The position numbers and the translations under genes are program-made. A stretch of 64,000 nt of DNA, from contig NC_135182.1 in the NCBI RefSeq assembly GCF_041146795.1, forward strand, positions 36,277,509 through 36,341,508, read 5' to 3'. The stretch comes from Maylandia zebra. Its lineage: Eukaryota > Chordata > Actinopteri > Cichliformes > Cichlidae. The notes beneath the pieces are model-generated. The model made no database searches. It was not told the DNA's origin and saw only the letters and a program-made list of their open reading frames with translations. Below, in pieces: positions 1 to 10,726 of the stretch (the first letter of the stretch is position 1; every line of letters begins with the position of its first letter).

Positions 1-129
1 GCTGAGGACGTTTAGCTGACTTCGTTGATTTTAAAAAACACCTGCTGCTAGTTACAGATGTGAAATCAGTTTGATACAATAGGAAAGCAGGACCATGACT
101 CACAGATGTTTGCAGGTCCAATGAGGATA

Positions 130-470
130 CCTGATTCTGTTCACCTGGACGTAGCGTTTTGGGGGAGAAACGTTTCGTCACTCATCCAGGTGACTTCTTC
201 AGTCTCAGCTGACTGCAGGTTTCCCCAGTCTTATAAACAGTGGATGTTGATCAATGTTCATGAGAATTTGCATAATTAAAATTAAGGAACAGACCTCCCA
301 GCCCATTGTTCCTTCAGTGGGCTGGTTTCAGTCATTATGCAAATGTCCTGGTTATAAGATTGGAAACCTGCAGTCAGCTGAGACTGAAGACGTCACCTGA
401 TGATGACGAAACTTTTCTCCCACTGAAAACATCCTGAATTTTGGAGATTTACTTACCTGGATGACTGAGC
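130..470. repeat. Penelope-derived snap-back repeat
   Basis: The left arm (about 160-225) and the right arm (about 368-420) are inverted copies of the same sequence, which contains GAAACGTTTCGTCA and AGTCTCAGCTGACTGCAGG. Between them is a stretch ending in CAGTGGGCTGG. The same sequences occur at the 3' end of the Penelope-like copy at 22.5-23.8 kb and as fragments at 31.02-31.08 kb and 56.13-56.29 kb. I read this as a detached terminal repeat of a Penelope-like element, which is inference from that shared sequence. Confidence 0.6.
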
Positions 471-699
471 ATGCATCAAGATAAAGAAGGCTCCGTTTGC
501 TGCCCAGCAGTTAAACCCAACTATGGCCAATAGGAGGAGACTCGTTACAGCTTCCTGTTGCTGTGGTTTAATTCTGAAGTTGGTTGTCTCTCTCTTACCT
601 TTGGCTCCTCTGATCAGGCTGGTTGCAAGATAGACAGAGCACAATGTGCTTTGAGGCAGCAGCCAAGAAAGCTGTAGTCCGCGTCTGTGAATACCCGTG

Positions 700-1353
700 T
701 GTACACCTGTGTGCATACCTGTGTGGATCAGCATGCTTGCATTCCAAAGGTTTCTCCATGTAACGATCTGCTAGGGAGTGTGGGGGGGCCACAGCCCCGT
801 CCCCCAGGGCATGAAGCAGGTATGGAGGAGATCAAAACTCCAGACATCCAGAGGCCCCCAGAACACAAGAGACCAAGGAAGACCAACAGAGGGGCAGCTG
901 CGCCACTGTCCCAGAAAGAGCTGAGGAGAGTCCCAGATGAGGGCTCACTCAGCAGACGCGGAGCAGAAGCCAGGGGGAGTTGCAGTGACGCGCCCGTGAG
1001 CTCCGCCGGCAGCCAGCCGTGCCTGAGTGACCGAGCCCCAGGCCGAGAGGCCGGGGGCACCCCACCTCCGAAGTGGCCCGAGCGAGCCCCAGGCTCCAGG
1101 CCCCGATAAGCGGCCGCCAAGGAGTGAGCCGGTGTGTACCTGGACGCCCATCCCCAGACACAAAGAACCACCAACGCACCGACACCTGAGGGAGTCCGCC
1201 ACTGGCAGGGGAAGTGGTGGTGGGGGGAGATAGGCCTCCAAACCTTGGAGGACCTGAGATGTCCCCAGAGAGGTGGCGCCTGACACCCAACCTGACATAT
1301 AGACACAGACATACAGGCACCCACAGACACAAACATCCATTCCCACCCTCATG
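700..1353 (+). repeat. Left arm of large inverted repeat
   Basis: This GC-rich segment recurs as its reverse complement at about 2584-3215, giving two arms of about 0.63 kb around a 1.2 kb spacer. Several overlapping open frames run through the arm in both orientations and reappear in the other arm. They match no protein I know, and I take them as products of GC-rich composition rather than genes. The element family is unrecognised. Confidence 0.75.
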
Positions 1354-2090
1354 CTCTCATATGCACTTACTCCACACTCAACCAACGTGGAGACAGACAT
1401 AAAGAGACGCTGTACACACGATCACACTCCCCAAGCGTACTCTACGAACCGGGTCTAGGTACCCTTGCCCCTGGAGGGGGGAACTGCACCCAGACCCAGG
1501 TGGTGTTACCCTTTTCCCTGCGGTGGGGGGAGGCAGACCGCCCCGACTCCGCAGCAGCAGGGAGGCCCCACACTCCAGACCGCAGTTGGACGGCCAACTC
1601 CTCCTCCTAGCCCCCCCGCTCCAGCAGGCCGCAGAGAATGGGGGTGGGAGAAGACTCCAAACCTCCCTCCACCCGCTCATTGTAGTGTTGATGCATGTGT
1701 GTTCTAAGGTGCATTTAAAACCCAGGAGGGCATGGAGCTACCTGCCAGAGAGCAGCAGGTAAGCGCATGGTCCCTCCTGCTAGCCCTCAATGTCTACGTG
1801 TATTCAAAATTGAGAGGTGGGCAACGACGTCAGGGGTGGGGTGTACACCCTGATGGTACTTTGGATTCCGTGTATCGTGCCCACCCCCAAGATCCTATAT
1901 GTATGTGTAATGAGAGTGTGAGTAATGTGAATGTCTAAGTTGTGGGATAAAATTGAGGCAGAGGCAGCCTGAAGGGAACAGGGGGGGGGGGGGGGGGGGG
2001 TAGCCTCCTCTGCACCCTGGTGACATACCCCTACTCCAAGGCCCTGCATGTGTGGGTGGTTGTGGTGGAGCGGGAGGAGGGAGGCAGCTG
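1237..2090 (+). repeat. Dispersed repeat body, shared with 31.4-32.1 kb
   Basis: This stretch overlaps the left inverted arm and continues through the spacer. It matches 31411-32105 nearly base for base. The copy here has about 150 extra bases (roughly 1597-1745), with a short shared CCA at the breakpoints. It contains a run of 20 G at 1981-2000, where the other copy has a much shorter run. No coding capacity is recognised. Confidence 0.75.
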
Positions 2091-2299
2091 GAGATGGGGA
2101 GGAGGGGAGGGGCAGGTGACCCCTCCCTGGGGCCAGCTCCCCCGCTGACCCCAGTAGGCACTCCCATACTCCGCGACCCACCAGGGAAAGGGGGCCCAGG
2201 CCCATCCAGACCAGGGCCCAGCGCAGCAGCGCCCCCCGGCCCCACAGAGCCCGGGACAGTCCACCCAACCCCACCACAGAGAAAACTGCACCTTCACTG

Positions 2300-2583
2300 A
2301 CTGTACACCTACCACCTACCAATTTATTAGGTACACCTTGCTGCCAGCAGGTTGGAGACACTTTTTTTCTTCAGAACTTCATTCTTCGTGTCACAGATTC
2401 AACGAGGTTCTGGAAACATTCGTGCAAGATTCTGGTCCAGACGACGTCACTACAGTGTCTGCAGAATACTGCTGATACAAGGATGCAGGATGGATCCATA
2501 CTTTCATGTTATTTATACCCTGTGTTGGGTAAGTTACTTTAAATTAGTAACTTAGTTACATTACTAGTTACTTCTATCAAAGC
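2300..2583. repeat. Two dispersed repeat fragments in the spacer
   Basis: Positions 2318-2515 begin AATTTATTAGGTACACCTTG, a sequence I recall as widespread in fish genomes but cannot assign to a family. Positions 2517-2578 resemble the end of a fish hAT-type element (TTGGGTAAGTTACTTTAAA with alternating TAGTTAC motifs), as at 10727. Both are short remnants. Confidence 0.4.
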
Positions 2584-3215
2584 ATGAGGGTGGGAATGGA
2601 TGTTTGTGTCTGTGTGTGCCTGTATGTCTGTGTCTATATGTCAGGTTGGGTATCAGACGCCACCTCTCTGGGGACATCTCAGGCCCTCCAAGGTTTGGAG
2701 GCCTATCTCCCACCACCACTTCCCCTGCCAGTGGCAGACGCCCTCAGACATCGGTGTGTTGGTGGTTCTTTGTGTCTGGGGATGGGCGTCCAGGTACACA
2801 CCGGCTCACTCCTTGGCGGCCGCTTATCGGGGCCTGGAGCCTGGGGCTCGCTCGGGCCACTTCGGAGGTGGGGTGCCCCCGGCCTCTCGGCCTGGGGCTC
2901 GGTCACTCGGGCACGGCTGGCTGCCGGCGGAGCTCACGGGCGCGTCACTGCAACCCCCCCTGGCTTCTGCTCCGTGGCTGCTGAGTGAGCCCTCATCTGG
3001 GACTCTCCTCAGCTCTTTCTGGGACAGTGGCGCAGCTGCCCCTCTGTTGGTCTTCCTTGGTCTCTTGTGTTCTGGGGGCCTCTGGATGTCTGGAGTTTTG
3101 ATCTCCTCCATACCTGCTTCACGCCCTGGAGGACGGGGCTGTGGCCCCCCCACACCCTCTAGCAGACCATGACCTTTTGAATACAAGCGCGCTGATCCAC
3201 ACCTGTGTGTACACA
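2584..3215 (-). repeat. Right arm of large inverted repeat
   Basis: This is the reverse complement of about 700-1353 with scattered substitutions. The match ends near 3215 beside an ACACCTGTGTGTACACAGGTGT palindrome. Open frames of up to 190 codons here mirror those of the left arm and are not thought to be genes. Confidence 0.75.
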
Positions 3216-3299
3216 GGTGTTCACTGTTCATAGACATAAACTACACCTCTATTGGCCTCACTGGAGGGGAGAGGGAGGAGAAACAGGGGGACAAGGGAG

Positions 3300-3653
3300 G
3301 GCAGGAACAACTGAGTTGTGGGTGCTTTTCTACACTGTGCAATATTTGTTTTTTGTTTTGTCTTTTTTCTTATATTTGACTGTGCAATAATCACTGTGCA
3401 ATATACTCACTCAAATGAGCAATCCTATTTATCCATATTGTATATTCTGTATCTATATATGTGTATATATGGTGTATTTGTATTTATGCTTATATCCTTA
3501 CTCTCATTCCCCTTAATGTATCTGTAACATGCAACTTCTTTCGGTGCTTTGCTACTGGAAACTGAATTTCCCGGAGGAACCCACCCGAGGGATTAATAAA
3601 GTTTCATCTAATCTAATCTAATCTAATCTAATCTAATCTAATCTAATCTATTT
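3300..3653 (+). repeat. LINE 3' tail with pentanucleotide array
   Basis: The sequence ends with a GGATTAATAAAGT motif followed by about nine copies of the pentamer ATCTA (3606-3652). A TTAATAAAGT motif running into a short tandem repeat is the usual 3' end of fish CR1/L2-type LINEs. No coding part remains. A similar tail with TTATC repeats lies at 18604-18640. Confidence 0.55.
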
Positions 3654-5614
3654 CCAAGCACATTGTGCGCTGTCGGTCCTGCTTGCTACACAACAACATT
3701 CAATATTTAGTATTTACTGCTGTTTACACTTAGCTAGATTAACCTGATGGTGTTGTGTTTAGTATGTTGCTCTGTTGTTTTTGCTTGTTTTCTCTTCTTT
3801 CTCTCTCAACAGGTGATCCAGGAGATTTTTTTCTCTTCTTTCTCTTTTTAAGTGCCCTTTCTCACTGTCCCTCTTCCTTTCTGTTTTTCTTTTCCTTCAT
3901 CTTTCTTTCTCCCTTTCCTATCCCTCAGTCATGTCTGTCCCGTATGTAGCAAGTGAAAATAAAATAAAATAAACAATAAAAGGTGAACCAAATAGACCAA
4001 TATGGCAGGGCTGGGATGGTCCATTTGGTAAAGTAAATCCGTTGGGCATCTTTCTTTGCCTTTAGACAAAAATTCTGATGCAAAAGAGCCAAACGGGACA
4101 GGCAGAAAAAAACTCCATTTACTTCAGAGATGATGAGATCTCCTTCTTGGTGGCTTTGGGCCATATTTATAGTTCCCCCCCCCCCCATCTTTAGCCAGCT
4201 CTGCCAGGTTGAGGTAAACCCTCAGCCTCTCTGCGGTCTATTGCTTGGGCTGCGTTCCACGTCCATCCTGTACGGACCTGTACGCTGGCATTTCGAATGC
4301 CTCGGTCTGCTGACGTGGTGGCTTCAGGACTAATGTCATGGTGATGTCACACAGCTTCAGCAGCTATATGATATGAGATAAACTGGTAACACCAAACCTT
4401 AACTTTCCCTGGCAAGAAGCACAGATCGATCACACCAGCAGCTCCTCCAGCCTTCTCCTTGGACTCAGCTCTCCTCCATGATTTTCTCAGGTGACGTTGT
4501 TCCTTTACCAGCTGTAGGTGTTCTCTTTCTCACCATCTTCTATTTCATTTCAAACTTGGGATCATTAGCACTGGCTGTGATAACTCCTCACAGCCACTGG
4601 TACTGGATGCTGCCACACACCTTCACTCACTCTGTGTTAACAGACCTCTGTGCACTGAATCACTTCCACAGCATGTCTTTGTCCTGTATTCCATCTCTCA
4701 CCCTGAGGTGGACCCTACAATAACACACATTTATTATATTAATATAGCACAAGGTTCAGTTAGCTTTGCAAAAAAATAGCTGGTAGAAACATCCTTCAAA
4801 GAGCTACAAGTTACTTTCTTACTCTGAGTACATTTCATAGCCTGTACCTTTACTTTAAATCTATATTTTTACCAGAGTATTTGTACTTATGACTGAAACT
4901 AAGCTGACCGTTCAGAGTGTGAGAGGTTAAAGCAGCTCTGCCACATTTGTACCATCAGATCGAGACTTTGTGCTGTTCGGCTTCTTGAATTCGTCAGTTC
5001 ACATTTGAACTTTCACACAGTCATAAACCACATTCCTGGTTTTCTTTGCTTTTTTATGTGTTACATGAAACATTGCAGAACAAATATCCACAGTTTCAGG
5101 TTCATTTCCTGTCTGATCAGATAGTGGCAACAAAGAAGGAGGTCTGACGGCGATCTGTCGAAACATGTGGCACTCAGACTTCTGCTTTTTGGTTTTTACT
5201 CCTCTGGGAAAAAAAGGTTTCACAGAGAGTTTCATCCAAGATAAAATGATTTATTCGGATCCTGTAGCTGCCAAGTGTCACACAGACGATCTCTGATGGG
5301 AAAAAGAAATCTGTGAGTCGCAGTAAACTGCACTCGGACAGTAACGTGAACATAACCATCGATAACATGTGACCAGAAGCCACAGCGAGAGTCAGAGTGG
5401 CGTCTGAAAGAGGAAACGGCACCACAGTCTGCAATCTGCTATCAGAGCTGCTATCACTGTTTATGGGAACATTACTGGAGCTTGTAGTTGGAGTGACTTA
5501 CAGCCAAATGGTGCTTTATCAGAATGCGGTGCCCGAGTATCCACTGATGGACTGAACATCCTGCAGACACTGATCGAGTCTCACCAAAGCTTTTTGTTCT
5601 CCCTGCGGGGCGCG
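3654..5614. other. Intergenic region upstream of gene 1
   Basis: A pyrimidine-rich stretch at 3755-3950 followed by AAATAAAATAAAATAAAC looks like the tail of another dispersed fish repeat. There is a run of 12 C near 4177. An open frame of 81 codons at 4478-4723 is hydrophobic at its start but matches nothing I recognise. The last 200 bases before 5615 should hold the gene 1 promoter and 5' UTR. I see no clear TATA box. Confidence 0.4.
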
Positions 5615-8600
5615 ATGGAGTTTCTGCTCCTGATCTTTCTCTGTAAGTGAGATCGTCGCTTTTCTCATTTTGGTTTGTGCCAGTGTATTTTAATAAACCT
5701 TTGAAAGTTATTATTATTTTCCAAATAACAGCTGCAAAGAGCGTGGAAGAGAAAGAATATAAGTCATCATTGTTTAAAATGGCCTTTTTTAAATTAACAT
5801 TTTGGGTTATAGTTCGTTATCTATAATTCAGTGTAGTAGCTGTAACTGACGGACTATAATCTTAAGTAATGGTTGTAAACCCAGGCAAAACAATCATAAA
5901 CAGATTTAATCAGAAACCCTGCAGTGAAATCAGACAGCAGGTATGTAACAGGTAACAGGTTACGCCTCACTGAAACAGTGAGTCAGGCTATTCACAAACA
6001 CCTGACGTGTGATACAAACTCACACACAACAACACTCAAACACCAAAATAAGGGACTTTAGTTAAAAGACAGAGAAATGAGGTTTCAGACTAAACAAAAT
6101 AACTATATTAAATAAATGTCCGTGTCAGTTCCTTTGCAAACACATAATAATCACAATCACTTAAGGAAAGACTGTCTCAGTATCTCAGACAGCAGAATAC
6201 TCTCACACTGTTTTACTGCAACCACAAAGCAAAGGATGAGAAGCGACAGCGACCAAACTCCCACAGAGGAAGTCAACATCTGGGCTGGTCTGTGCTCACC
6301 CAGGAAAAAACCTCCCCTGGCCCTGTAGTCCAGGGAGCACACTCAGTCCATTCACTCAATGACGCTTTTAAACTCATTTCAACTTTTCATGACTTACAAC
6401 ATCAGCACACGTTACCATAGTAACACACAGCTACAGGTGGTACCTGTGCTAACACTGCTAGCCACTAACATGCTGTTATTAGTAATACAATAATACACTG
6501 ACAGAAACAGTTTGAAACAAATGCATTTGAAATAATTAATCTCAAAGTATTCATCACCTTCAAACCGAGCTCTGAATTCACCAACAGGAATGTATTCTTC
6601 AGTACTCTTACAGTTCTCACCTGCTCGTTTGCTGTACATCTGTTGGGTTTCTCTCCACATCTCGCGTAGTTGCTCTCTGCGAGGTCAACTTCACACCCCG
6701 CCCCACAATTCCCTGGTTGGTGCAAAATTGAACAACAACCAATACCAGTGAACAAACTTCAGACTGACAGTCTGCTGCTCAGCCAGGATGGCAGCAGACT
6801 GCACGTCAGCGAACATTTTAGACTGTTCTCTCATTCTTTCAGTCACTTGTGGTCTGGGCGACATTTCAATAAACAGGAAAAGACTGGAAAAGCTTAAATG
6901 TACAAAGTCAGTTTCCATCATGTTAGCAGTGAACATTAAAGGCCTTTTCGACTCTGCTTGAGCCTCATGGGGTCAGGTGAACTTTGACCTGTGCCTGTTT
7001 TTGATGAATGCGCTGAATTTGCTCGTTTGGAATGAATGAATCGTTTTGTCTTTCGTCACAGTTCTCCTTGCACCTCTGCTGCTGCCAGCCTGGTGCCAAA
7101 CCATCAATGGAAGCATTGGAGAGACGCTCCTTTGGCCGTGCATGCACAAACTTACTAAGAGGTTTGTCCGTGAGCAAACTTACATCTACTGGCAGGGGAT
7201 GGACGGCAGCAGCAACCCCACTGTGGCCCACGTCTATGTGAAGGGAGAAGAAGACTTTCTTTATCAAAGCTCATCCTTTCAGAACAGGACTGCAATCTTC
7301 CTTTCTCAATTAGAGGATGGAAATTTCTCTCTCCTGATTAGAAACCTGATGCTGGACCACGATGGGACCTTCATTGAAGTTGTTTTTATTTCAGATGACT
7401 CAAAGGAGAATATCTGTCAGAAGACCCTGCATGTAGCAGGTCTGTATACTTCTCTCTGCAAAACAAAAGCTGATTAACATTCCTGTTTTCCTCCTCAGCA
7501 CAACCAGCTAAAGTAAAATCTTAGATACTCTTGTTCAGGTTTGGACCTCTGTAGAAAAATCTGTGTGAGTTTCTAAAAATAACAACATGAAAAAATAATA
7601 AGTTAGAGCTAAAAACTAAAGTGTAATCTGATCTCTAGACTCACTGATATCCTTCTTCCTCACCATCAATTTGGACTCACACAGGTGTAAAATTCCAGGT
7701 GGAGGCAGGTGGGGTGAACAGTGCACGCTGCATCATGTTACATTATGTTGAAATCATAAATTGACCCACAAATAATCGAAAAGGTAGAAAATTGACCAGA
7801 AATGAAGAGAATGACATGTCTTATACTCTGTTTCCTGTGAAAGGACCAGACCGGGTTTGGATGCTTGGATGTTTTTGTGAACTACAGACGTCTGTGGGAC
7901 CTCAGCCTGTGACGACCCACAGAAGCCGTTAACTCCTGTGGGTCATCACAGGCTGATAAATTAATCACATGCTCAAACACATTTGTACAGTCCAAAACAT
8001 CCTGCTAAACTGCTTGTGACTTGTTTCCAGCGGTCTTCCAGGAACCAAACATTGAGCTAAGCCAGGCCTCAGCAACCTGCAGCACGGCGGGGGGCTATCC
8101 TGAACCTGAGGTGACGTGGCTCTCCACAGACGACCAGGGGAATGAAACCATCCTGGAGCCACTGGAAGTAAAGACTGATAATAACACCAGGAATGGAACA
8201 TTCAGCGTCTTCAGCAAAGCCAACATCAGCGGATTAAAAACTGTAACGTGCAGAATTTGTAATCCCACCTCGGGCGAATGTCAGACAACAACTAAAGACG
8301 TCTCACCTGCCGGGACTTTTATTACAGGTACTTAAAAGCCAGTAATATCTCACTGTTAAAGTCACAAGGACCACGAAACACCAGCTCAGGTCACAGAGTG
8401 TAACTGCCAAACTTTATTTATTCTTATTGTACATTTTTATTAGATATAATAAACTTTACATTCATGTTAGATCTGATCTAATACCAGCTTGTGTAATGAT
8501 GGAACCAGGGGTGTCCAACTCCAGGCCTCGAGGGCCGGTGTCCTGCAGGTTTTAGACGTGTCCAACGCAGCTGATTCAAATGGCTAAATGACCTCCTCAA

Positions 8601-9209
8601 CATGTCGAGAAGTTCTCCAGAGGCCTGGTGAAGAACTACTCATGTGATTGAGGTGTGTCGACCCAGGGTGAGATCTAAAACCTGCAGGACACCGGCCCTC
8701 GAGGCCTGGAGTTGGACACCTCTGATGTAGACTCACTAACAATAACACCGATGTTCTCCTGTAGGGCATCAGGATAATCTGATCAAATGTTTCTAGAAGG
8801 CTCAGTCATCTTTGTTTCTTCTGCTGTGTCCTCGGAGCAGAACAAGCCTCTGCACACCGACAGACGTGATCAGTAAAACTAACACCACGCTCTTTTTATT
8901 GTGTTTTTTTAAAGGTGGCATCGCTGTCATCGTCATCATTACCGTCATCGTGGGGATTATCAGCATCGCTCTTTGTGTGTTCTGTCAATGTGAGTGATGA
9001 TTGATATAAATGCTTCTGTGCTGAGTCAGTATTGTCTGAGTTACAGCCGAGTACAAAGACAGAAAACAGGAGTCACATCTGCAGGTTTCACTACGTTCTT
9101 AAAAAGCTTTTAGCTTTTAGCTTTTAGCTTCTGTGTTTTAGGTGAACGTTTGCAGTCTGTCCGTACTCTGCTGCTCAGATCACTCAGATCATCCTGTCTG
9201 CAGCGCTGA
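5615..9209 (+). CDS. Gene 1: B7-family-like Ig V-C1 membrane protein
   Basis: Probable cell-surface co-signalling ligand of the CD80/CD86/ICOSLG/CD276 type; the role is inferred from architecture. Exons: 5615-5642, 7062-7439, 8031-8327, 8915-8989, 9142-9209, all joined in phase 1 (846 nt, 281 aa). The signal peptide (residues 1 to about 22, starting MEFLLLIFLF and ending AWCQ) is split over exons 1 and 2. The V-like domain (about 23-135) has WPC in strand B and YWQ in strand C but GTFIEVVF where DxGxYxC is expected; a cysteine follows in NICQKTLHVA. The C1-like domain (136-234) has paired cysteines (ATCSTAGGYPEPEVTW, TVTCRI). The membrane helix begins GIAVIVIITVIVGI. Six or more N-glycosylation sequons are visible. 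The last exon is uncertain: an acceptor at 9179, whose exon starts ATCAC like gene 2's tail exon, would read to 9414 (337 aa). A hAT-like MITE lies in intron 3. A possible AATAAA is at 10559. Confidence 0.82.
7902..7956. repeat. 21-bp stem hairpin in gene 1 intron 2
   Basis: Positions 7902-7922 and 7936-7956 are inverted copies with a single C/T mismatch, separated by a 13-base loop. The arms carry AGCCTGTGA and ACCCACAG. It lies about 75 bases upstream of the acceptor of exon 3. No function is known. It could be a decayed MITE or an RNA hairpin. Confidence 0.6.
8506..8724. mobile_element. hAT-like MITE in gene 1 intron 3
   Basis: The 219-bp element starts CAGGGGTGTCCAACTCCAGG and ends with the inverted copy CCTGGAGTTGGACACCTCTG. 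The inverted match extends about 48 bp inward on each side and includes GGCCTCGAGGGCCGGTGTCC. The CAGGGGTG end is typical of non-autonomous hAT elements in fish. The flanks (GATGGAAC and ATGTAGAC) do not form a clear 8-bp duplication, so the copy is probably old. Confidence 0.75.
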
Positions 9210-9414
9210 CGGTGTAACAGTCACCCAAGAGCAAGGCACCAGGAATCAGAGGCAGTATTTTAACCCTTTAACATCCACCAGGGTAGTGGTGCTTCATCTA
9301 GGGTGGGGGTTATTCAGCTTCCACCTCTTTTTACTGAACCTTTGCCTGTGTGCAGCAGGTTTCACAGAAAAACGTCTGATGTCCAGAATGGACGAGGCTT
9401 TAGTTGAAAAGTAA

Positions 9415-10726
9415 GATCCTCTAGTTTCTACAAGTCACATGTGGTTAAAACTAAACCCGGCTGTCGACAGCTTAGCTGTGACCTGCTGAGAGGTGGACTG
9501 GAGTTGTTTCCTTGGATTAGACAGAGGGGCAAGTCCAGGAAAGAGTCTGAGAGTTCATACATGAAGAACCTAAATGCTAATACACAAGCAGCCATTTCAA
9601 CAAGTTTGCAGGTCCTGAAAAGAAAAAGACACTTTTTCAAAGCTCTGTGTCCACAGCTTGAGTCAGCACAGTTAAGATTGGTTACTAGCTGTTATGAGCT
9701 GGTACTAGCTATTCACAGTGCAGCAACTAAAGCTAATTTGACAGTAGGGAGCAGGGACACAGGCAGAGTGCACCAGTTCAATCCAGTTTTATTTGTATTG
9801 CATCACAAAAGCAGTTGCCTCAGAGCAGCTGCTGGAGTACCTGAGAGATTCTGGGAGAGAGAAGATGTGGAAGTTAGACGCACCTGTTCAGGTCCAACAG
9901 TCTGTCACACAAAGTGTTAGGAAACAGTAAAAGTGTTTGTGAGCCTGAATGTGACACTGGTTGAGAGAACTTTTCTACCTTCTGCTTTCAGACACAATCA
10001 AATTCTCCCATAAACACAGTTTGTTGGATGTTTAGGAAAATGTTGGTCTTCAGTGTTCAAATCTCTTCTTTCCTGTTAATGAAAAACTTTCTTTTGTTGA
10101 AGTAAATGGAAGAAGAACCTCCACAGGATGAAGGTCTTTCTGTTTGACTGTGGACGTTAGAGGAACTCACATTTTTGGACACGAACACCAACGTGAACGC
10201 GGATGCTGGAGCCTTATTTTTTTATTTATCGTCTCTTATTGACAGTATGACATCTTAATGAACACTGACAGGTCCGGCTCCACATTGAGCAGGATGCCGG
10301 GTCCTTCTGAATCAGCTGACTCTCTTTTTACCATAACTTTAGAGGAGTTATAAGAGAAGCCACGCAACACTTTACTTCATGCTATAAAATTTTAAAGTGG
10401 CAGATTGCAGCCGACTTGTTTTCTGTCAGGAGTCGTTGGGAGAATGGAGCAGGAAGCATTATCAGGAGGAGGAAGGACCGTCCACCGTGCGCTCGGCTGT
10501 TTGTTTGGACTGAAACAGGAAGTGATCGGGTTTTGGAAGCGGTCTGCTGGGACTGAGTAATAAAGACTGGACTGCGCAGTGACCAACATCCATGTTATGA
10601 CTGTTTCTGCAGGACACGTCCTTTTCTAAAGTCCACCCTTTACCCAGAGTTTATGACTGACATCTTCTTATTACAGCCAGAAGAAGGTCGGCCCGTCTAA
10701 TGCTGTGCTTCCCGTATTAGTCATTA
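9415..10726. other. Region downstream of gene 1
   Basis: No second gene is recognised. An open frame at 9441-9920 (159 codons) matches nothing I know and continues past the gene 1 stop region, so it may be 3' UTR. AATAAA at 10559-10564 could be its polyadenylation signal. Confidence 0.35.

Noticed and set aside
687..3237. Several open frames of 100-200 codons in the inverted-repeat arms, some rich in Pro, Arg and Gly
   Set aside because: They overlap in several frames on both strands and recur in each arm; no known domain. GC-rich composition explains them.
4478..4723. 81-codon frame with a hydrophobic start
   Set aside because: No signal-peptide context, partner exons or recognisable family.
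9441..9920. 159-codon frame downstream of gene 1
   Set aside because: Low-complexity basic sequence with no recognised domain; more likely 3' UTR or intergenic.
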